Shown: piece by piece, positions 10,496-20,420 of the stretch
Numbering within the stretch: the first letter of the stretch is position 1
Layout: the number at the start of each line of letters is the position of its first letter
Assembly (NCBI GenBank): GCA_028278135.1
Contig: JANQEW010000029.1
Location: forward strand, 464,889 to 528,888
Length of the DNA: 64,000 bases
Origin: Rhodospirillales bacterium
GTDB taxonomy: Bacteria > Pseudomonadota > Alphaproteobacteria > Rhodospirillales > Rhodospirillaceae
Direction: 5' to 3'
Made by a program: the position numbers and the translations under genes
Notes under the pieces: generated by a model
Database searches by the model: none
The model's input: the letters and a program-made list of their open reading frames with translations, nothing else
Told to the model about the DNA's origin: nothing

Positions 10496-11461
10496 TTAAG
10501 GTGTTTGAGAGTAATCACTTTCAAGAGCAGTTGGTAGTTTAAATGTAACCGCTTCAGTGGCCACTCTGACCTCATCGATTGTCACATGGAAACGATCGCT
10601 CGCTTCGGCCAGCAATGCGTCGATGAGGACTTCAGGAGTCGAGGCACTGGCAGTGATACCAAGTGTGCGCAGGTTGGCGATCATATTCCAATCGACCTCC
10701 TCGGCACTTTGAATCAACATCGCCCGTTCACAATGTTCGCTACGAGCGACTTCAACAAGACGGCGAGCGTTAGACGAATTCGGTGCGCCTATGACTAAGA
10801 GTGCATCACACTGGCGGACAATGGTCTTAACCGCTTTCTGGCGATTTGTTGTGGCATAGCAGATATCCTCCTTGCGTGGTCCGCAGATAGTCGGGAAGCG
10901 CCTTTGCAACACCGCGATAATAGCGGCCGCATCATCCACAGACAGAGTCGTTTGGGTGACAAAGGCAAGGCGTGTCCTATCAACAGGGGATAAAGCCTCT
11001 GCTTGTGCCTTATTTTCCACCAGTGTAATCCAACCTGCAGGCACTTGGCCCATCGTACTCACGACTTCTGGATGGCCAGCATGACCGATCAGAATGATAT
11101 GACGGCCATTCTGAAAATGACGTTCTGCTTCGTTATGGACTTTGCTAACCAAAGGACATGTCGCATCAAGATAGGACAAGCAGCGCCGCTCTGCTTCTTG
11201 AGTCACGACCTTAGGAACACCATGTGCGGAGAAAATGATTGGCACATTATCAGGCACCTGGTCCAATTCTTCGACAAAGACAGCGCCTTTAGTTTCTAGC
11301 ATCTGCACGACGTGACGATTATGGACGATCTCGTGACGAACGTAGACGGGCGCCCCAAAACGACGCAGGGACTCTTCGACCGTTTGAATGGCCCTATCAA
11401 CACCAGCGCAGAAACCACGAGGCGCAGCCAAAAGGATTTTGAGCGGATTTTTTTTTCGCAT
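10496..11461 (-). CDS. ispH: 4-hydroxy-3-methylbut-2-enyl diphosphate reductase
   Basis: Last enzyme of the MEP isoprenoid pathway; reduces HMBPP to IPP and DMAPP using a 4Fe-4S cluster. The three cluster cysteines are in place: GFCAGVDRA near residue 18, [11 protein letters not shown], and [10 protein letters not shown] just before the NSSNARRL motif. HGVP is also conserved. 321 residues, normal. ATG 11461. It diverges from cobN across a 294-bp spacer. Confidence 0.97.
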   Translation of the reverse strand: MRKKNPLKILLAAPRGFCAGVDRAIQTVEESLRRFGAPVYVRHEIVHNRHVVQMLETKGAVFVEELDQVPDNVPIIFSAHGVPKVVTQEAERRCLSYLDATCPLVSKVHNEAERHFQNGRHIILIGHAGHPEVVSTMGQVPAGWITLVENKAQAEALSPVDRTRLAFVTQTTLSVDDAAAIIAVLQRRFPTICGPRKEDICYATTNRQKAVKTIVRQCDALLVIGAPNSSNARRLVEVARSEHCERAMLIQSAEEVDWNMIANLRTLGITASASTPEVLIDALLAEASDRFHVTIDEVRVATEAVTFKLPTALESDYSQTP

Positions 11462-11755
11462 GCTCTTGAGTCCCTTCAGAGTCTTTGCAGTAAACGTGTC
11501 AACAGTGGGGGCTCAATATATGATATATTCTGGCTATCAATCGGAAGAGTCACAACCAGATCACCAGATATAACATGCCTGTCGCTCAAACGTGTCAGTC
11601 TAGGCCTTCTGTGGGCAACGAGCATGCACACGGCAATATTTTTTGATGCTGTTCTAGCACACATCACAGCCGAGAATAGTCCTTTATTGTGCCTACTGTC
11701 CATCCGCTGCGGCTGACACACTGCCGAAGCAGTCACAGTCATAACAGGATTCCCT
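11462..11755. promoter_or_regulatory. ispH/cobN divergent spacer
   Basis: Must carry promoters for both genes. I looked for a cobalamin riboswitch on the cobN strand (GCCACTG and B12-box motifs) and saw none. A clear ribosome-binding site (AGGA, 8 bp before ATG 11756) precedes cobN. A 104-codon minus-strand reading frame covers most of it but resembles no family I know. Confidence 0.4.
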
Positions 11756-14700
11756 ATGCATTTACTTCTTGCTACACCCGGCACTACCACAGAGGGAGCT
11801 CAGGCAGTCGATCTCTGTCAGACTCCTGGGGAGGTCGTCTTCCTATCCGCCGCTGACACAGAACTAGCATGCCTCGCTGCGGCGCATCATAATGTCAACG
11901 CTTTTGCACTACGTTTAGCAAATATCCTACGATTCTCTCATCCCTTGTCAGTGGATCTCTATGGCGAGCGCATCATTATACACAGTAGTCTGGTGATTGT
12001 GCGCCTTCTGGGCGGTCGTAGCTATTGGCCCTACGGTGTAGAACAGATGGCTGCGCTCTGTCGTCGTCACACGATTCCCGTCGCGTTTTTACCCGGTGAC
12101 GATAGAGATGATCCTGACCTGACATCTTTCTCCACTGTGCCCTCCCCCGTTGCGGAACGGCTGTGGCGCTATTTGATTCATGGTGGGACAGCTAATGCCC
12201 AGGAGTTTCTACGCTATGCTGCGACCTTAATCGGACGTCAGATGGAATGGCGGGAACCAGTACCATTGCCGCCAGCTGGCCTGTATGAGAATCCCAGATC
12301 ACCTCATCCAGTCTCTACTCTTTGGAAGAAGGACGCGGTGAAAAATGATGGACATAAAGATAAACAACCTATAGCAGCAGTAATTTTTTACCGTGCTCTT
12401 ATACAGGGTGGTGACACAGCCGCAATAGAATCTCTGACAGATGCCCTCTTGGCGGAGGGATTGAATCCGTTACTACTTTTTGTGACTAGTCTGAAAGATT
12501 CTCTCGCCGCAAAAGTTATCAGAGAGATTCTCACGCGTTACTCTCCTGACATTATCCTTAATACTACAGGCTTTGCCGTTAACGTACACGCTAACCAAGA
12601 GAGAAATAATCTGACAAATCAATCAGACGGCAGCAGAACATTCTCTCCATTTTCTATCACAGATTGTCCAATCATACAGATTGTGCTCTCCTCTTCCAGT
12701 GAGGAATCGTGGAAAGTCGGTCCGCATGGTCTGTCAGCACGTGACATTGCCATGAATGTGGCTTTGCCAGAAATAGACGGACGTCTTCTCGCACGTGCGA
12801 TTGCTTTTAAAGGTTCTGCTACCAGAGATTCCCTAACTGAATGTGATCTTGTCCTTTGTCAACCTGTCCCGGACAGGGTTGCTTTTGCTGCTCGGCTTGC
12901 AGGAGCCTGGGTGCGTCTTCGTCGTACGCCGGCGGCAGCACGGCGTGTGATGATAGTGCTTGCGAACTATCCTAACCGCGATGGGCGTATTGGTAATGGG
13001 GTAGGACTCGATACTCCAGAGACGACTCTCAATGTGCTGAAAGCTTTAGACGCCGTAGGTTATCACGTGTCATCTTTACCCTCTGATAGCGCAGCGTTGC
13101 TAGATATGTTGTTATATTGTTCTCCTAATACCCCACGGGACGATTCTGCTTGTATCACAGAAATTTTAGATCTGAGTACCTATCAAGAGTTTCTGGCCCG
13201 CCAACCGGCTATTGTGCGGCAACAGGTTTGGAAACGTTGGGGGGGGCCGGAAAGAGATCCCTTTATGCGTTGTGATAGGCACTTCAGCTTGCCTGTCGTG
13301 CGCTTCGGTCATGTCGCAGTCGCTGTCCAACCTGCTAGAGGCTATAACATAGACCCAGCGACCAGCTATCACGACCCAGCGCTTGTTCCACCGCATCATT
13401 ATTTGGCATTTTACGCTTGGGTGCGAGAGGTCTTCTCCGCTCATGCGGTCATACATATGGGCAAACACGGCAATTTAGAGTGGCTACCAGGCAAGTCATT
13501 AGCCTTGTCTGCAGCATGCTTTCCAGAGGTAGCACTCGGGGCTCTACCACATCTTTATCCTTTCATCGTCAATGATCCCGGCGAGGGGACGCAAGCGAAG
13601 CGCCGCGCCGCCGCCGTCATCGTCGACCACCTGATCCCGCCCCTAACCCGCGCAGAGAGTTATGGCCCACTACGAGACCTGGAACAGCGTGTAGACGAAT
13701 ATTACGAAGCCGCTACGGTGGACCCTCGCCGTTGCGAGGTGTTAAAGGACGACATTCTGTCTATAATTCATGTCATTGGTCTTGACCGTGATATTCGTAT
13801 TACTTCAACAGATAATGATAAAACAACTTTAGAAAAAATTGATGCATATATATGCACGTTAAAGGAATTACAGATTCGTGATGGTCTTCATATCTTTGGG
13901 CAGGCCCCAGACGGGAATCAGCGTCTCGACTTACTGGTGGCACTGGCACGGGTGCCACGCGGTTCTGCTCCACAAGAAGTCTCCCTCTTGCGAGCTCTGG
14001 CGGACGATCTGGCTCTTGGTTTTGATCCTCTTGATAGCGAGTCTTATGCAAAGCCGTGGCATGGGCCGTATCCTTCACTACTGAGCGAGGGCCCGCCTTG
14101 GCGTACTGTTGGCGACACAGTTGAGCGTTTAGAATGGCTAGCAAAAGCTGTGATAGGTGGGACGGTGGTTATCAGTTCCACAAATCCTCTCTGGGCCAAT
14201 ACGGCACCAGTCATCGAGTGGATTCGTCACACACTAGCACCCACTGTAGACAGTTGTGGTTCAGCGGAGATGAGCGGCCTATTGCGTGGTTTGGAAGGAC
14301 GCTTTGTTTTACCAGGGCCCTCTGGGGCTCCCACCCGGGGTAAGACGGATGTTTTACCAACAGGCCGTAATTTTTATTCAGTTGATACACGTGTTGTGCC
14401 GACACCAGCGGCTTGGACATTGGGGTGGCGATCAGCCACTTTACTCATGGAACGGCATTTACAAGAGCATGGGGAGTGGCCACGGGCAGTAGCTTTGACA
14501 GCATGGGGAACCTCCAACATGCGCACAGGTGGCGATGACATTGCGCAAGGCTTAGCTCTGATGGGAGTACGACCAACATGGGAGCCGATCTCACGGCGCG
14601 TGACAGGATTTGAGATCATCCCCGCGTCAGTGCTGGACAGGCCGCGGGTAGACGTCACCCTACGTGTCTCTGGCTTTTTCCGTGATGCATTTCCTTCATT

Positions 14701-15604
14701 AATTGAGTTATTTGATTCAGCAGTACTAGCAGTAGCTGCATTAGACGAGCCTGCAGCAGTGAATTCGTTAGCAGCACATATACGAGTAGATGTTCGTCGT
14801 TTCACAGATGGCGGTCTTGCCGCTCATACCGCTTGGCGCAGGGCTAGCCATCGTGTCTTTGGATCACAGCCTGGTGCTTATGGTGCAGGCCTACAGGCTC
14901 TCATAGACGAAAAAGGCTGGGAGACAGATGATGATCTAGCCCATGCCTATGTTGTCTGGGGTGGGTATGCTTATGGTACTGAGGCTCACGGCCTCATGGC
15001 ACACGAGCTGTTCATAGACCGTTTGAAGGCCGTGGAGGCTATCGTACAGAATCAAGATAACCGCGAGCACGATCTCCTCGATTCTGATGACTATTATCAG
15101 TTTGAAGGGGGCTTAACAGCATCTGTACGAGTGTTTTCAGGAGGAAAACAACCAGCAATTTATCATGCTGACCATAGTAGATCAGATCTGCCTCGGGTCT
15201 ATACGCTTAATGAGGAAATTGCCCGTATTGTGCGGGGTCGTGCAGCGAATCCTAAGTGGATTCAAGGTGTGATGCGGCATGGTTATAAAGGAGCATTCGA
15301 AATAGCTGCAACAGTAGATTACTTGTTTGCATTTGCAGCAACTACACATTGTGTTTCTGACCATCATTTTGACCTTTTGTTTGACGCTTATCTTGGTGAC
15401 GAAAAAGTACGCGTCTTTATGGCTGAGGCAAACCCCAATGCCTTACGTGAGATGAGCAACAGATTTGAGGAAGCTCTCACACGCGGCTTGTGGCGCTCCC
15501 GCAGAAACGATGTTTACGCTACGCTAATGGCGAGTGGCCGTGACGCAAAGAATGGCACTAACGCCGTTTTAAACACCTCTTTGGAGGATTGCGATGAATC
15601 ATGA
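11756..15604 (+). CDS. cobN: Cobaltochelatase subunit CobN
   Basis: Large subunit (1282 residues) of the ATP-dependent CobNST complex that inserts cobalt into hydrogenobyrinate a,c-diamide in the aerobic B12 pathway. The start MHLLLATPGTTTEGAQAVDL and the central HMGKHGNLEWLPGKSLALS, GVGLDTPETTLNVL and TAWGTSNMRTGGDD blocks are typical of CobN; the C-terminal part contains MRHGYKGAFEIAATVDYLF. Low-complexity insertions (about residues 180-205 and 280-300) are extra loops. cobS and cobT are not in the window. With cobB (40 kb) and nrdJ (47-51 kb) it shows B12 is made and used. Confidence 0.97.
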   Translation: MHLLLATPGTTTEGAQAVDLCQTPGEVVFLSAADTELACLAAAHHNVNAFALRLANILRFSHPLSVDLYGERIIIHSSLVIVRLLGGRSYWPYGVEQMAALCRRHTIPVAFLPGDDRDDPDLTSFSTVPSPVAERLWRYLIHGGTANAQEFLRYAATLIGRQMEWREPVPLPPAGLYENPRSPHPVSTLWKKDAVKNDGHKDKQPIAAVIFYRALIQGGDTAAIESLTDALLAEGLNPLLLFVTSLKDSLAAKVIREILTRYSPDIILNTTGFAVNVHANQERNNLTNQSDGSRTFSPFSITDCPIIQIVLSSSSEESWKVGPHGLSARDIAMNVALPEIDGRLLARAIAFKGSATRDSLTECDLVLCQPVPDRVAFAARLAGAWVRLRRTPAAARRVMIVLANYPNRDGRIGNGVGLDTPETTLNVLKALDAVGYHVSSLPSDSAALLDMLLYCSPNTPRDDSACITEILDLSTYQEFLARQPAIVRQQVWKRWGGPERDPFMRCDRHFSLPVVRFGHVAVAVQPARGYNIDPATSYHDPALVPPHHYLAFYAWVREVFSAHAVIHMGKHGNLEWLPGKSLALSAACFPEVALGALPHLYPFIVNDPGEGTQAKRRAAAVIVDHLIPPLTRAESYGPLRDLEQRVDEYYEAATVDPRRCEVLKDDILSIIHVIGLDRDIRITSTDNDKTTLEKIDAYICTLKELQIRDGLHIFGQAPDGNQRLDLLVALARVPRGSAPQEVSLLRALADDLALGFDPLDSESYAKPWHGPYPSLLSEGPPWRTVGDTVERLEWLAKAVIGGTVVISSTNPLWANTAPVIEWIRHTLAPTVDSCGSAEMSGLLRGLEGRFVLPGPSGAPTRGKTDVLPTGRNFYSVDTRVVPTPAAWTLGWRSATLLMERHLQEHGEWPRAVALTAWGTSNMRTGGDDIAQGLALMGVRPTWEPISRRVTGFEIIPASVLDRPRVDVTLRVSGFFRDAFPSLIELFDSAVLAVAALDEPAAVNSLAAHIRVDVRRFTDGGLAAHTAWRRASHRVFGSQPGAYGAGLQALIDEKGWETDDDLAHAYVVWGGYAYGTEAHGLMAHELFIDRLKAVEAIVQNQDNREHDLLDSDDYYQFEGGLTASVRVFSGGKQPAIYHADHSRSDLPRVYTLNEEIARIVRGRAANPKWIQGVMRHGYKGAFEIAATVDYLFAFAATTHCVSDHHFDLLFDAYLGDEKVRVFMAEANPNALREMSNRFEEALTRGLWRSRRNDVYATLMASGRDAKNGTNAVLNTSLEDCDES

Positions 15605-15622
15605 GTTTAGATAAATCATGAG
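15597..15622 (+). repeat. 9-bp direct repeat across cobN stop
   Basis: aatcatgag occurs at 15597 and again at 15614 (17-bp period); the first copy contains the cobN TGA. Confidence 0.6.
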
Positions 15623-15631
15623 AATCTTTAC

Positions 15632-16054
15632 TTATTGAACTATTTCAATTTCGGCGAAGAAAAAAATAATTTCGCGCCAAGCGTTCTCTGGGGAATCGGA
15701 GCCGTGGACAGAATTTGCCTCGATACTCTCGGCAAAAGTGGCCCGAATGGTTCCGTGAGCAGCATTGACTGGATTAGTTGATCCCATCACGTCACGATAT
15801 CTGGCAATAGCACTCTCACCTTCTAGTACCTGAACAACAACCGGCCCAGCCGTCATAGACTTTACAAGATCATTGAAAAACGATCGTTCCTGATGCACGT
15901 GATAAAAACGTTTTGCCATTCCAGTAGAGAGACTGATGCGCTTTTGGGCGATAATGCGCAGACCGGCCTCCTCGATCATGGTATTAATCCTACCGGTTAA
16001 GTTACGGCGAGTTGCATCAGGCTTGATGATAGAAAGCGTACGCTCCATACCCAT
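15632..16054 (-). CDS. ndk: Nucleoside diphosphate kinase
   Basis: Transfers the gamma phosphate from ATP to nucleoside diphosphates. The start [16 protein letters not shown] is diagnostic, and the phosphorylated histidine lies in [12 protein letters not shown] near residue 117. 140 residues, normal. Convergent with cobN, 27 bp apart. Start could be M1 or M3; either agrees with the family. Confidence 0.97.
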   Translation of the reverse strand: MGMERTLSIIKPDATRRNLTGRINTMIEEAGLRIIAQKRISLSTGMAKRFYHVHQERSFFNDLVKSMTAGPVVVQVLEGESAIARYRDVMGSTNPVNAAHGTIRATFAESIEANSVHGSDSPENAWREIIFFFAEIEIVQ

Positions 16055-16315
16055 CGTGTGGCTCTCTTTCTGCTTTCGTGTTGTGCTGCTGGAAGCCTGC
16101 AGCCTCTCTGAATCAGTGCTTATCTCTGTTCCGCCTCAGACATAGACCGGAATGCTTGAGAAAGCAAGTGATCCTCAGCCATGGCTTTTGGTCTGACGAT
16201 CTCAATTTGTGCTTTGTATGAAAAAGCATAGAGTTTTTCAGAGAAAAGGCGACAAAAAAAACATGAAGGGCCCATGTTGACAGAATCCCCTTTTTGACAG
16301 TGACAGCAGAGAAAA

Positions 16316-17311
16316 TCATCCTCCCGTCACACTCATTCTGCGGGTGAGAACAGGCTGGTTGGTGAGAACAGGCTGGTTAGAGACGGGATCGCTGGAAAAA
16401 CTATGGCCTCGCGGTTTGTGCCACAACGCTTCGGCAATCGCTGTGACTAAAAGAGTGTTTGTCTTGCTACGACGCATAGGGGGACGTAGATCTACAGACT
16501 GCTCTTGCCCGAGACACGGGAAAAGTGTTCCAGCACAGGTGAGTCGTATACGATCGCAGGACTCGCAAAACGCTCTACTAATGGGGGCAATAAATCCAAT
16601 CCTTTGGCCTGTCTCAGCACAGTGGACATAGTGGGCAGGTCCGCTACTACGGTAATCGCTCGCTGTGAGAGTCAAACGCTGGGCTAGTTGTGTTTGTACT
16701 TGAGAGATTGGCATGTAATATCTGCCAGAACTCCCCAGTGGCATCACCTCTATAAAGCAGATATCATAGCCGTGATCACCGCTCCAGAGCACTAACTCTA
16801 TCAGCTCATCCTCGTTGATTCCGGCTAAGACAACAGTATTAATGCGAATCCTGAGGCCTGCGCTTGCAGCAGCAGTAATGCCGTCAAGCACGCGCGCCAA
16901 TCTTCCATGGCGAGTAATAGCTAAAAAACGATCTGGACGCAGGCTGTCAACAGATACATTGACGCGCCGTACGCCTATTTCTAACAATTCTACAGCATGC
17001 TGAGAGAGACGTATTCCATTTGTCGTAATGGTCAGTTCGTCTAGCCCACCTTTTCCCAGATGACGGGACAGCAACCGTACGAGTTTCATAAATCCTTTGC
17101 GGACAAACGGTTCCCCACCCGTGAGACGAATCTTACACACACCCAGTTGAATAAAGACTCCGCATAGCCGGTCTAGTTCTTCTAAAGAGCACAATTCTCT
17201 TCTTGACGTGAAAGTGACACTTTCCGTCATACAATAAAAGCAACGGAGATCACACCTGTCTGTCACTGAAAGTCTCAAGGACGTCACGCGGCGCCCAAAT
17301 TGATCGAACAT
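16316..17311 (-). CDS. moaA: GTP 3',8-cyclase MoaA
   Basis: Radical-SAM enzyme that starts molybdenum cofactor synthesis from GTP. N-terminal cluster cysteines are in CDLRCFYC (about residues 20-27); TGGEPFVRKG follows. The C-terminal second 4Fe-4S cluster is CESCDRIRLTCAGTLFPC, and the chain ends in the required GG (RMSVTGG). Start ATG 17311 has a good site (AAGGA 8 bp upstream). Odd: an exact 18-bp tandem duplication near the 3' end gives NQPVLT twice, about 12 residues before the GG tail. Diverges from mobA. Confidence 0.96.
   Translation of the reverse strand: MFDQFGRRVTSLRLSVTDRCDLRCFYCMTESVTFTSRRELCSLEELDRLCGVFIQLGVCKIRLTGGEPFVRKGFMKLVRLLSRHLGKGGLDELTITTNGIRLSQHAVELLEIGVRRVNVSVDSLRPDRFLAITRHGRLARVLDGITAAASAGLRIRINTVVLAGINEDELIELVLWSGDHGYDICFIEVMPLGSSGRYYMPISQVQTQLAQRLTLTASDYRSSGPAHYVHCAETGQRIGFIAPISRAFCESCDRIRLTCAGTLFPCLGQEQSVDLRPPMRRSKTNTLLVTAIAEALWHKPRGHSFSSDPVSNQPVLTNQPVLTRRMSVTGG
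16343..16378 (+). repeat. Exact 18-bp tandem duplication inside moaA
   Basis: ggtgagaacaggctggtt occurs twice head to tail with no mismatch. It is in frame (18 = 6 codons), giving a repeated NQPVLT hexapeptide. The lack of any base change implies a recent event. Confidence 0.95.
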
Positions 17312-17467
17312 GACAAGAATTCCTTTTATGATTAACTTTAATGATTAATACTAATGCAGTGTAAGAATGTGTCACTGATGATGATAAATAAAGAGAATTA
17401 GCATCAAGGAATATTTATTTTATTATTCTAAATTATTTAATTATAATAGTACTTTAATTTACGAAAG
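17312..17467. promoter_or_regulatory. moaA/mobA divergent AT-rich spacer
   Basis: 156 bp, strongly AT-rich compared with neighbours, with two atgattaa words near the moaA start. It must hold promoters for both molybdenum cofactor genes. No obvious Moco riboswitch fold; individual -35/-10 boxes cannot be assigned with confidence. Confidence 0.45.
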
Positions 17468-18100
17468 ATGCCTGTACTACAGAGGAAAAAAATCGTAGCC
17501 ATTATTATCGCTGGCGGTCGCTCGAGCCGCATGGGCGGCGGGCACAAGGCCTTGCGCCTCTTAGCGGGCCGTCCAATGATCAGCCATGTGTGGACAATCA
17601 TTGCTCCACAGGTCGCACAGCTAGCGCTCAACGTAAATGGTCCGTCAGAAGGGTTTACGGCTCTTTTCCCGGGCACGCCAATACTTGAAGATGTCCATGT
17701 CAATAAAGGACCTCTTGGAGGAGTCCTCGTAGGACTGTCCTGGGCAGCACAAAGGGGAGCGACACGTCTTCTGACCGTTCCTGGCGATACTCCGTTCCTA
17801 CCGCGTGATCTTGTTATACAACTTACAAAATCAATGCTAGAAAGTGGTACAAAAGTAGCATGCGCACGCTCCGCTGGACATATCCACCCTCTGATCTGCA
17901 TCTGGGACATCGCGCTGATTTCATGTCTTGCGACATTTCTGGAAAAAGGCAACCTTGCGGTGAAAACTTTTTTATCACTTAATAAATTAAAAATTGTTGA
18001 TTTTAGTGCCACACCACTAGACCCTTTCATGAATATGAATACGCTAGCGGACATGCAAGCGGCAGAGCGAATAGCACAGAGCGTACAGCGATCTTGTTAG
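17468..18100 (+). CDS. mobA: Molybdenum cofactor guanylyltransferase MobA
   Basis: Adds GMP to molybdopterin to make the guanine dinucleotide cofactor. The nucleotide-binding start is IIIAGGRSSRMGGGHKAL (residues about 12-29); NKGPLGGVLVGL, VPGDTPFLP and the C-terminal DPFMNMNTLADM follow as in the family. 210 residues. Nine base pairs before queA on the same strand, so the two may be co-transcribed although unrelated in pathway. Confidence 0.95.
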   Translation: MPVLQRKKIVAIIIAGGRSSRMGGGHKALRLLAGRPMISHVWTIIAPQVAQLALNVNGPSEGFTALFPGTPILEDVHVNKGPLGGVLVGLSWAAQRGATRLLTVPGDTPFLPRDLVIQLTKSMLESGTKVACARSAGHIHPLICIWDIALISCLATFLEKGNLAVKTFLSLNKLKIVDFSATPLDPFMNMNTLADMQAAERIAQSVQRSC

Positions 18101-18109
18101 AGGACAGAC

Positions 18110-19186
18110 ATGCAGGTTGACTTGTTTGATTTTCACCTACCGCAGGAGCTCATCGCTGATCGTCCTGTTGCGCCGCGTCATGCGGCCCGTCTCTTGGAGG
18201 TTGCAGAGGATGGTCGCCGCTTTGACCACCTCGTTTGGGACTTGCCCAGCGTGCTACGCCCAGGGGACGTGTTAGTAGTGAATGATACCAGGGTTATTCC
18301 AGCACGTTTGTACGGTCACAGAAACGAAGTCATGGTAGAAATCATGTTGCACCGGCAAGAGGGACCCAATCAATGGCGAGCATTTGCGAGACCAGCTCAT
18401 AAACTTTTGGTAGGTCAGCAGATTCATTTTAATAGTTCTGATTATATCAACTTTAATCCTTCTGATGTGTCTTCTGAGGTGTTGAGTGCTGTCGTGACCG
18501 GCCGCCCCACAGGGGGAGAGGTCTTATTACAGTTTAATTGCGGAGAAAATGAGCTGCTCCCCACCCTGGCCCGTTACGGGCATATCCCACTGCCGCCCTA
18601 CATACGGCGATCATCAGATGTCCTTGACAGCAGCGATTACCAGACGCCCTTTGCTCAAGTCGATGGCGCAGTGGCCGCCCCCACTGCTGGTCTACATTTC
18701 ACACCGGCTTTGCTCGCAGCTCTCGAAGCTCGTGGTGTCAAACGAGTTTCAATAACTTTACACGTTGGGGCTGGTACTTTTTTACCTGTAAAAGTAGCAG
18801 ATAGCCGCGACCATGTAATGCATGCTGAGGCTGGCCGTGTTACAACGACAGCAGCCGCGACTATTAACAAGCGACAAGGGCGTGTCGTAGCAGTCGGTAC
18901 GACAAGCCTGAGGCTGCTGGAAAGTGCTGCGACGCCTGATGGGATTGTACAGCCTTTTGCAGCGGACACCGCTCTTTTTATCACGCCCGGCTATAGATTC
19001 CGGGTCGTTGACTTGCTAATGACGAACTTCCACTTACCACGCTCAACCCTGTTTATGTTAACAGCAGCCTTTGCCGGTCTTAAGCGCATGCGACTCACCT
19101 ATGCCCATGCCATTGCTGCTCGCTACAGATTTTACTCCTACGGTGATGCCTGTCTGCTGTATCGCTCGCAGAGTTCAAAGACATAA
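18110..19186 (+). CDS. queA: tRNA preQ1(34) S-adenosylmethionine ribosyltransferase-isomerase
   Basis: QueA adds the epoxycyclopentanediol group to preQ1 in tRNA, a late queuosine step. Family signatures: FDFHLPQELIADRP at the start, RPGDVLVVNDTRVIPARL, AAPTAGLHFT, HVGAGTFLPVK and TNFHLPRSTLFML. 358 residues, normal. tgt, usually next, is not here. queC, queD and queE are elsewhere in the window, so the pathway is present but dispersed. Confidence 0.97.
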   Translation: MQVDLFDFHLPQELIADRPVAPRHAARLLEVAEDGRRFDHLVWDLPSVLRPGDVLVVNDTRVIPARLYGHRNEVMVEIMLHRQEGPNQWRAFARPAHKLLVGQQIHFNSSDYINFNPSDVSSEVLSAVVTGRPTGGEVLLQFNCGENELLPTLARYGHIPLPPYIRRSSDVLDSSDYQTPFAQVDGAVAAPTAGLHFTPALLAALEARGVKRVSITLHVGAGTFLPVKVADSRDHVMHAEAGRVTTTAAATINKRQGRVVAVGTTSLRLLESAATPDGIVQPFAADTALFITPGYRFRVVDLLMTNFHLPRSTLFMLTAAFAGLKRMRLTYAHAIAARYRFYSYGDACLLYRSQSSKT

Positions 19187-19285
19187 AAACTCCCTCTTGA
19201 CATTGCAGGGTTCAGAGTCCATACGAAGGGAAGCGGCTTTAATAAAGTAGAGCGTGTGCATTCCTATTGCAGATGGAGGCCGTCA

Positions 19286-19639
19286 GTGCAGGGACAGAAG
19301 CCCCTTGTCGGGGACAATCAAATTTTCGATCGGATTCGTCAGGAGATCAATGAGTATTCCGTTGTCCTATACATGAAGGGAACGCCGATGTTCCCACGAT
19401 GTGGCTTTTCCGCCTCGGCAGTGGATATTCTCTCCAGATTGGATGTGAAGTTTAAGGGTGTGAATGTGTTGGCAGATCCTTCGCTGAGGGATGGTCTGAA
19501 AAAGTTCTCTGACTGGCCAACCTTTCCCCAGCTTTATGTCAAAGGTGAGTTGGTGGGAGGGTGTGATATCATGCGCGAGATGTACAATTCAGGAGAATTA
19601 AAGTTTTTAATGGAAAATAGAGGTGTTCTTCCGTGCTGA
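19286..19639 (+). CDS. grxD: Monothiol glutaredoxin (Grx4 type)
   Basis: Carries and delivers 2Fe-2S clusters. The monothiol site CGFS lies in KGTPMFPRCGFSASAV, and SDWPTFPQLYVKGELVGGCDI is the glutathione-binding half. I place the start at GTG 19286, which has GGAGG six bases upstream; an upstream GTG at 19256 is possible but lacks a site. About 117 residues. bolA, its common partner, is not adjacent. Convergent with purS. Confidence 0.95.
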   Translation: MQGQKPLVGDNQIFDRIRQEINEYSVVLYMKGTPMFPRCGFSASAVDILSRLDVKFKGVNVLADPSLRDGLKKFSDWPTFPQLYVKGELVGGCDIMREMYNSGELKFLMENRGVLPC

Positions 19640-19695
19640 TTTGTCGCTTTCGTGGCGATCACCTGTCTAACTTGCAGCAGTTTATTGCGAGGGCA

Positions 19696-19941
19696 CTAGA
19701 CACAAACCACGTCAATTGTGAAATCCTCAATGACGGTATTGGCCAGAAATTCTCTGCACATTTGCTCTGCAATACGGCGCACTTTGGCCGTATTACTCTC
19801 ACGAAAGTCTATTTCTAGGTATTTGCCCTGTCGGACATCATTAAGAGTGCTATACCCTAAGTGGTGAAGGGCGTTAGAAACAGCCTTTCCCTGGGGATCT
19901 AGAACGTTGCTCTTTAACATGATATGAATTCTAACCTTCAC
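19696..19941 (-). CDS. purS: Phosphoribosylformylglycinamidine synthase, PurS subunit
   Basis: Small subunit (81 residues) bridging PurL and PurQ in the fourth step of purine synthesis. MKVRIHIMLKSNVLDPQGKAV, ALHHLGY, DVRQGKYLEID and the acidic end match PurS. Unlike most relatives it stands alone: purC, purQ and purL are not beside it, and purD is 23 kb away. Convergent with grxD. Confidence 0.95.
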   Translation of the reverse strand: MKVRIHIMLKSNVLDPQGKAVSNALHHLGYSTLNDVRQGKYLEIDFRESNTAKVRRIAEQMCREFLANTVIEDFTIDVVCV

Positions 19942-20420
19942 TGCTGCCCCCCTTCACTGCTGCTTTGGCACCTCTTTTCTGACTCTGGCTTGCTGACTGT
20001 GATGTGACCGCTCGGCGTGAGCCTTTGCTCTTCTCAGGAGAGCGCTAATCGTAGAGCAGCCCACTGCTACAAGCAGTCCTATGCCCTCCTGAGCTCTGCA
20101 AGACTATAGCAGTGACGTGGTCTTGCGACAAGAACAAAGCGCTGATCTCTCATAGAGAGCCTGCGCGTTCGCTGCATGGGAAGAGTGTTTTCTGAAGAGT
20201 GTTGTCGCAAAACCATTGTATCTCTCTCCGTACAGGACATTTCTCCTAACACCACAGGGCTTGCTCTCTCCTAGCGGGGTGTTATATTCTGCTTTTAGCA
20301 GTAAGGTGAAGTGAGGAAATTGGCAGCAGCCTCTGGAGGCAATCAGAATACGCAATACCTCGCACTTCTTCCTGCCTTTTACACTAGGTTTGTCAGAGCT
20401 CATAAAAGGGAGTATGTGCG
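19942..20420. other. 479-bp spacer, no gene recognised
   Basis: Lies upstream of both purS (minus) and the Spy-like gene (plus). A 99-codon minus-strand frame (20104-20403) has no family features. No known RNA fold seen. The Spy-like gene has AAAAGGGAG about 10 bp before its ATG. Confidence 0.4.

Noticed and set aside
11476-11790. 104-codon minus-strand frame overlapping the cobN start
   Set aside because: Overlaps the 5' end of cobN on the other strand, no recognisable domain, no clear ribosome-binding site.
20104-20403. 99-codon minus-strand frame between purS and the Spy-like gene
   Set aside because: Composition unlike neighbouring proteins, no family features.
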